In this document: positions 4,866 through 7,016 of the stretch, piece by piece | Numbering within the stretch: position 1 is the stretch's first letter | Layout: every line of letters starts with the position of its first letter | Assembly (NCBI GenBank): GCA_900758315.1 | Contig: CAAERF010000321.1 | Coordinates: 1 to 7,016 of the forward strand | DNA from: an uncultured Oscillospiraceae bacterium | GTDB taxonomy: Bacteria; Bacillota; Clostridia; Oscillospirales; Oscillospiraceae | DNA length: 7,016 nt | Reading direction: 5' to 3' | Notes under the pieces: model-generated | The model's input: the letters and a program-made list of their open reading frames with translations, nothing else | Databases searched by the model: none | What the model was told of the DNA's origin: nothing | Program-made: the position numbers and the translations under genes

Positions 4866-5813
4866 TCATTCATCAATATAGGCATACAGCCTAATAAGGT
4901 CATTCTCTTTTGTCACCTCAAAAACAGTCTCATCGCCGTATTCAATATGGGAATAGCCACCATCCGGATAATCGTAATAGGTGTTTTTGCCTCCGGCAAA
5001 AGAAAGGGAATAACCGATGCTTGAAGGATAGGCACAGACACTTGCCACAGTCCGTCCTCTGTTTGTAAACACAATATTGGTCATGCCCTCGCTGACACTC
5101 TCCTTCAAAGCGGGGCTTTTTGATCCTGTGACTCTTTTGATTCGGTCAATGGATGTATAGGGATCAAAGGTATAAACCGATGTCCATTCAAAAGGCACCA
5201 CTTCTTCCAAGGTCACATTGTCACTGGTGATCCCCGTCAGGGCCTCCTCTAATTTTGCGTTGTTCATATAAATCATGGGATCTCCAAAAATCATATACAG
5301 AACAGCCAGTACGACGATAATTCCGAGGCCAACGCCGTGCCAGCGCTCAGAGCGTTTCCACGCCGCCGCTTCCACTTCGCTCAAAGTCCCCGTCTCCCAT
5401 GCGCCATTCTCCGTGCGCAGTCGTTTCTGCTTGCAAACATACCATGTAAACCAAACCGCATATCCCAGCGCTGTCAGCAAAAGAACAATCAGGAAGGCTC
5501 TGAGCAGCGTAGTAACCGGGCAGATTGCAGCCAGTAGACCGGCTAAAAGTATCAGGATGATCGGAATATCCGATGCGATATACGCAAATCTACCAAACAA
5601 ATCACTGTAGAACACTTTCCCGTATTGCGCCTGTTTAACATCCTCGTCATAGGCCTCCTGCGAAAACGCTGTGACCAGTCCTTTGATGGACATATATCCA
5701 ATGAAGATGATCCAAAACAAATCTGGAAAACCATCAAAGCGCATCACTTTTATCACAACAAATGCACATCCCAACAGAGATGCCAGCAATGTTTTGGGAC
5801 TAACTAATTTCAT
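4866..5813 (-). CDS. Five-helix membrane protein of unknown function, probable element cargo
   Basis: A 315-residue integral membrane protein that I cannot assign. Hydrophobic segments lie at about residues 8-24, 30-49, 79-99, 102-125 and 159-176. The remaining 140 residues form a soluble domain rich in aromatic and Thr/Ser residues, containing FEWTSVYTFDPYTSIDRI (about 208-225), reminiscent of clostridial proteins with a 'W..vY.F.PYTS...I' motif seen next to lipid anchors or membrane helices. With a single helix between the cytoplasmic-looking loop (KQKRLR, about 128-133) and the tail, the C-terminal domain is probably extracellular, but the topology is inferred. The ATG at 5813 is chosen over one at 5819 because AGGAGG (5821-5826) is 7 nt from the former and 1 nt from the latter. 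It is not a mobility gene, so it is likely cargo. Two candidate promoters lie upstream. Confidence 0.8.
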   Translation of the reverse strand: MKLVSPKTLLASLLGCAFVVIKVMRFDGFPDLFWIIFIGYMSIKGLVTAFSQEAYDEDVKQAQYGKVFYSDLFGRFAYIASDIPIILILLAGLLAAICPVTTLLRAFLIVLLLTALGYAVWFTWYVCKQKRLRTENGAWETGTLSEVEAAAWKRSERWHGVGLGIIVVLAVLYMIFGDPMIYMNNAKLEEALTGITSDNVTLEEVVPFEWTSVYTFDPYTSIDRIKRVTGSKSPALKESVSEGMTNIVFTNRGRTVASVCAYPSSIGYSLSFAGGKNTYYDYPDGGYSHIEYGDETVFEVTKENDLIRLYAYIDE

Positions 5814-5835
5814 GAACATACCTCCTCACAACTTT

Positions 5836-5865
5836 AATATAAATGCCAAGAAATTCTTCTTGCAA
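5836..5865 (-). promoter_or_regulatory. Second candidate promoter of the membrane protein gene
   Basis: On the minus strand TTGCAA (5860-5865), an 18-bp spacer and TATATT (5836-5841). It lies close to the ribosome binding site and would give a leader of about 17 nt. Confidence 0.4.
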
Positions 5866-5931
5866 GTTCCTTAGCGATAGAATGAGCTTATCTGTTGTCA
5901 CTTTTCAACATATCAGAAAAATCAAAACCCT

Positions 5932-5951
5932 ATATGTGTGTCCACACATAT
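5932..5951. promoter_or_regulatory. Palindromic operator overlapping the promoter
   Basis: ATATGTGTG-TC-CACACATAT, perfect 9-bp arms with a 2-nt centre. It overlaps the last bases of the TATAAT box at 5950-5955 and covers the predicted transcription start, so a bound protein would block initiation. Its 12-base core recurs within the oriT-like region (4346-4357, opposite strand). Confidence 0.7.
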
Positions 5952-5978
5952 TATACAGGATTTCTGCTATATCTTCAA
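5950..5978 (-). promoter_or_regulatory. Main promoter of the membrane protein-mobC genes
   Basis: On the minus strand TTGAAG (5973-5978), a 17-bp spacer and a perfect TATAAT (5950-5955). Transcription would start near 5943 inside the palindromic operator, leaving a leader of about 130 nt before the ATG at 5813. Confidence 0.6.
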
Positions 5979-6020
5979 TATGATACGCAAAGATTTATCG
6001 CATTAAAGTGTAAACATTTT

Positions 6021-6053
6021 GAAAACACGCCCCAAGTTGACCTTGGAGCGTGT
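6021..6053 (-). terminator. Terminator of the DUF6061-like gene
   Basis: In the minus-strand transcript a 12-bp stem (6042-6053 with 6025-6036, one U-G pair) with a 5-nt loop is followed by GTTTTC. It starts 6 bp past the stop codon. The T tract is short, so read-through into the next gene is possible. Confidence 0.65.
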
Positions 6054-6058
6054 GAACA

Positions 6059-6304
6059 TCAATCAAGCGGTCTGTATTCTGTTACTGCCTTTAGATAGGC
6101 TACGGGATCGCCGTTGAGTATCAAATCGGCGTATGCAATCGGGTCATTGTAAATGAGATAGTCCAGTTCTGAACGCTGATACATATTGTCTGCGACCTCG
6201 TTTTCAACGGCAATGGTATCAATGGCAATTATGCTGCCATCCGAGAACTTCAGCTCCACACAGGCGGTATCCATGTTAAATTCGCAAGATAAAAGACGCT
6301 TCAT
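6059..6304 (-). CDS. DUF6061-like small protein of clostridial mobile elements
   Basis: An 81-residue soluble acidic protein. The pattern MKRLLSCEFNMDTACVELKF, then a SDGSIIAIDT strand and the helix VADNMYQRSELDYLIYNDP, matches small proteins that I recall as DUF6061, common in clostridial integrative elements; the name is from memory. No catalytic residues are apparent and the function is not known. The ATG at 6304 is preceded by GGAGG (6311-6315) with a 6-nt spacer; a TTG seven codons upstream lacks this support. It lies 34 bp after a strong terminator, and I see no promoter in that gap, so expression may depend on read-through from the tRNA operon. It has its own terminator and is the outermost gene at the right end of the element. 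Confidence 0.75.
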   Translation of the reverse strand: MKRLLSCEFNMDTACVELKFSDGSIIAIDTIAVENEVADNMYQRSELDYLIYNDPIAYADLILNGDPVAYLKAVTEYRPLD

Positions 6305-6337
6305 AGCAAACCTCCGTAATTTCAATGATTTTGAGAT

Positions 6338-6381
6338 AAAAAAGAACGATGCTAAGTCTTTCGACTCGACATCGTTCTTTT
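6338..6381 (-). terminator. Strong terminator inside the right end of the element, downstream of the tRNA operon
   Basis: CATCGTTCTTTT (6370-6381) and 6340-6351 form a perfect 12-bp stem; the 18-nt loop contains a small AGTC/GACT hairpin. On the minus strand the stem runs into TTTTTTATC. It faces transcription leaving tRNA-Thr and would insulate the element from the ribosomal operon. On the plus strand it is followed by TTTTCG, so it may act in both directions. Confidence 0.75.
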
Positions 6382-6421
6382 CGTTGATGTTTCCAACCCT
6401 GTCAGACAGATGCCGTAAAAT

Positions 6422-6441
6422 AGTAATTTTTTAGAATTACT
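6422..6441. repeat. Subterminal hairpin at the right end
   Basis: AGTAATT (6422-6428) pairs with AATTACT (6435-6441) around a 6-nt loop. The second arm overlaps the inner block of the right-end repeat, so the right end carries an extra inverted copy of the AGTAAT motif that the left end lacks. Confidence 0.6.
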
Positions 6442-6478
6442 GTCTTACGAGCATCCGTCCAATGATCAGGCGTTTTTC
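6436..6478 (-). repeat. Right end of the element, inverted repeat arm
   Basis: Read on the minus strand: GAAAAACGCCTGATCA (6463-6478), 12 bases, then TCGTAAGACAGTAAT (6436-6450). The first block is identical to the left end and the second differs at one base. Its outer edge is one base from the CCA of tRNA-Thr. Confidence 0.8.
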
Positions 6479-6479
6479 A

Positions 6480-6555
6480 TGGAGCTGCTAACCAGATTTG
6501 AACTGGTGACCTCATCCTTACCAAGGATGCACTCTACCGACTGAGCTATAGCAGC
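6480..6555 (-). tRNA. trnT: tRNA-Thr (GGU anticodon)
   Basis: A complete 76-nt cloverleaf: acceptor GCTGCTA/TAGCAGC, D arm, anticodon stem CATCC/GGATG with loop TTGGTAA giving anticodon GGU, and T arm with GTTCAAA. CCA is encoded at 6480-6482. It is the last tRNA of the cluster, preceded by a terminator-like hairpin only 5 bp upstream and followed after one base by the mobile element end. Confidence 0.95.
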
Positions 6556-6591
6556 GAAAGAAAAAACGGCACGATTATGGTACCGTTTTTT
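6556..6591 (-). terminator. Terminator-like hairpin between tRNA-Asp and tRNA-Thr
   Basis: On the minus strand AAAAAACGGTAC (6580-6591) pairs with GTGCCGTTTTTT (6561-6572), with one T-G pair and a 7-nt loop; it continues into CTTTCG. Its first base is the last A of the tRNA-Asp CCA. GC core plus U run is the classic intrinsic terminator form, yet tRNA-Thr begins 5 bp later. Confidence 0.65.
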
Positions 6592-6667
6592 GGCGACCCG
6601 GATGGGACTTGAACCCACGGCCTCTAGCGTGACAGGCTAGCGCTCTAACCAACTGAGCTACCGGGCC
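6591..6667 (-). tRNA. trnD: tRNA-Asp (GUC anticodon)
   Basis: A 77-nt cloverleaf with acceptor GGCCCGG/CCGGGTC, discriminator G, anticodon stem CTAGC/GCTAG and loop CTGTCAC, anticodon GUC. CCA is encoded at 6591-6593. D and T arms are standard. Confidence 0.95.
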
Positions 6668-6681
6668 ATATTAACTTAATT

Positions 6682-6758
6682 TGGTGGGCCTTCGGGGACT
6701 TGAACCCGGGACCGACCGGTTATGAGCCGGTTGCTCTAACCAACTGAGCTAAAGGCCC
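6682..6758 (-). tRNA. tRNA with CAU anticodon, Ile2 favoured over elongator Met
   Basis: A 77-nt cloverleaf with acceptor GGGCCTT/AAGGCCC, anticodon stem ACCGG/CCGGT and loop CTCATAA, anticodon CAU, CCA encoded at 6682-6684. CAU can mean initiator Met, elongator Met, or Ile2 after lysidine modification by TilS. It lacks the initiator's three G-C pairs in the anticodon stem. The GG-CCTT acceptor and the GGCTCATAACC block resemble Firmicutes tRNA-Ile2 as I recall it; elongator Met there more often has GTTCATACC. Confidence 0.85.
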
Positions 6759-6780
6759 ATATAGGAAATTGACTTTACCC

Positions 6781-6804
6781 TGCCGTCACAATGAAGTGAC
6801 GGCA
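6781..6804. other. Spacer hairpin between tRNA-Ile2/Met and tRNA-Asn
   Basis: TGCCGTCAC (6781-6789) pairs perfectly with 6796-6804 around AATGAA. No T tract follows on either strand, so it is more likely a processing signal or structural spacer than a terminator. Confidence 0.6.
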
Positions 6805-6818
6805 AAGCATTGTCTGAG

Positions 6819-6894
6819 TGGCTCCTCAAGTTGGACTCGAACCAACGACCCTGCGGTTAACAGCCGCATGCTCTACCAACTGAGCTATTGAGGA
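6819..6894 (-). tRNA. trnN: tRNA-Asn (GUU anticodon)
   Basis: A 76-nt cloverleaf with acceptor TCCTCAA/TTGAGGA, discriminator G, anticodon stem TGCGG/CCGCA and loop CTGTTAA, anticodon GUU; CCA encoded at 6819-6821. It is the first tRNA after the 5S gene, a common order in Firmicutes ribosomal operons. Confidence 0.95.
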
Positions 6895-6900
6895 ATATCG

Positions 6901-6920
6901 AGCGGATCTGCGATCCGCAG
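6901..6920. other. Hairpin between 5S rRNA and tRNA-Asn
   Basis: GCGGATC (6902-6908) pairs with GATCCGC (6912-6918); an alternative pairing CTGCG/CGCAG (6908-6912 with 6916-6920) overlaps it. Without a T tract it is best read as a processing structure. Confidence 0.5.
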
Positions 6921-6925
6921 GTGTA

Positions 6926-7016
6926 GGCGTTGAGTTATCTTCCCGGGCCGTCGCCAGCCAAGTATTGTCACCGTAAACGAGCTTAACTACTGTGTTCGGA
7001 ATGGGAACAGGTGTAC
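6926..7016 (-). rRNA. rrf: 5S ribosomal RNA, 3' part (5' end outside the window)
   Basis: The minus strand begins with ACACCTGTTCCCATTCCGAA (ending near 6995), followed by CACAGTAGTTAAGCTC, the highly conserved core of bacterial 5S rRNA, and continues to about CTCAACGCC at 6926. The gene runs off the right edge of the window. The 3' end is estimated from the end of the conserved pairing region and may be off by a few bases. It marks the end of a ribosomal RNA operon transcribed leftward. Confidence 0.92.

Larger units (their letters stand above)
5814..6058. other. Intergenic control region of the membrane protein-mobC genes
   Basis: These 245 bp carry no gene. They hold the terminator of the DUF6061-like gene (6025-6053), a consensus-like promoter with an overlapping palindrome (5932-5978), a second weaker promoter (5836-5865) and the ribosome binding site of the membrane protein gene. 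Confidence 0.7.
1806..6478. mobile_element. Small integrative element with large serine recombinase, MobC and oriT-like region, no relaxase
   Basis: The 4,673-bp segment is bounded by inverted copies of one sequence (1806-1848 and 6436-6478) and carries six leftward genes: DUF6061-like, membrane protein, MobC-like, TnpW-domain protein and serine recombinase, plus a 460-bp structured non-coding region between MobC and TnpW. The content resembles Tn4451-type mobilisable elements, which combine a TnpX recombinase with a mobilisation protein, but the relaxase is absent. The right end lies one base from the 3' CCA of tRNA-Thr. No copy of the tRNA end is found at the left boundary, so this is not the usual tyrosine-integrase duplication. 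The exact crossover dinucleotide cannot be fixed: GA occurs at 1806-1807 and 6482-6483 in direct orientation, which would fit the Tn4451 rule, but other choices are possible. Confidence 0.75.

Noticed and set aside
5895..6098. Plus-strand 67-codon frame in the intergenic control region
   Set aside because: It crosses the operator palindrome and the terminator, overlaps the end of the DUF6061-like gene antisense, and lacks a ribosome binding site.
6305..6325. TTG start adding seven residues to the DUF6061-like protein
   Set aside because: The extension covers the GGAGG ribosome binding site, which fits the ATG at 6304, and the family usually begins at MKRLLS.

Overview
The window looks like a chromosomal stretch of a gut-type Firmicute of class Clostridia, most likely near Oscillospiraceae/Ruminococcaceae. 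The reasons are strong AGGAGG-type ribosome binding sites, a LytTR response regulator, a Tn4451-like large serine recombinase with a TnpW-domain partner, a small DUF6061-type protein, and a Firmicutes-style 5S-tRNA cluster. Family names come from recognising motifs by eye; no search was run.

Left, 1-1805 (host): four consecutive hairpins (17-142) include a terminator for a plus-strand gene lying outside the window. A LytTR response regulator (193-909, minus) diverges from a 74-residue protein (1097-1321, plus). Their intergenic region holds a 21-bp-spaced direct repeat of ATTTCACA that overlaps the regulator's own -35 box and lies just upstream of the other gene's weak promoter, so it is a good candidate LytTR operator. 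An orphan HPt phosphotransfer protein (1330-1698, minus) follows, with a clear promoter.

Middle, 1806-6478 (mobile element): both ends carry the same sequence in inverted orientation (16 identical bases, a 12-base spacer, then 14 of 15 identical bases), delimiting 4,673 bp. Every gene inside points left: DUF6061-like protein, a five-helix membrane protein (probable cargo), a MobC-like ribbon-helix-helix protein, a structured non-coding region resembling an origin of transfer, a TnpW-domain protein and the large serine recombinase. No relaxase is present, so if the element is mobilisable it would need one supplied in trans. Three short palindromes of the form GTGTR-NN-YACAC connect the element: two lie exactly 111 bp apart in the oriT-like region and one overlaps the promoter upstream of the membrane-protein/mobC genes. 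This suggests that one DNA-binding protein, perhaps the MobC-like protein, both marks the transfer origin and represses its own operon.

Right, 6479-7016 (host): the end of a ribosomal RNA operon on the minus strand, in transcription order 5S rRNA (partial), tRNA-Asn, a CAU-anticodon tRNA (Ile2 favoured over Met), tRNA-Asp, a terminator-like hairpin starting on the last base of tRNA-Asp, and tRNA-Thr. The element ends one base from the 3' CCA of tRNA-Thr, so insertion separated this tRNA from whatever followed it and placed an element-borne terminator (6338-6381) downstream.
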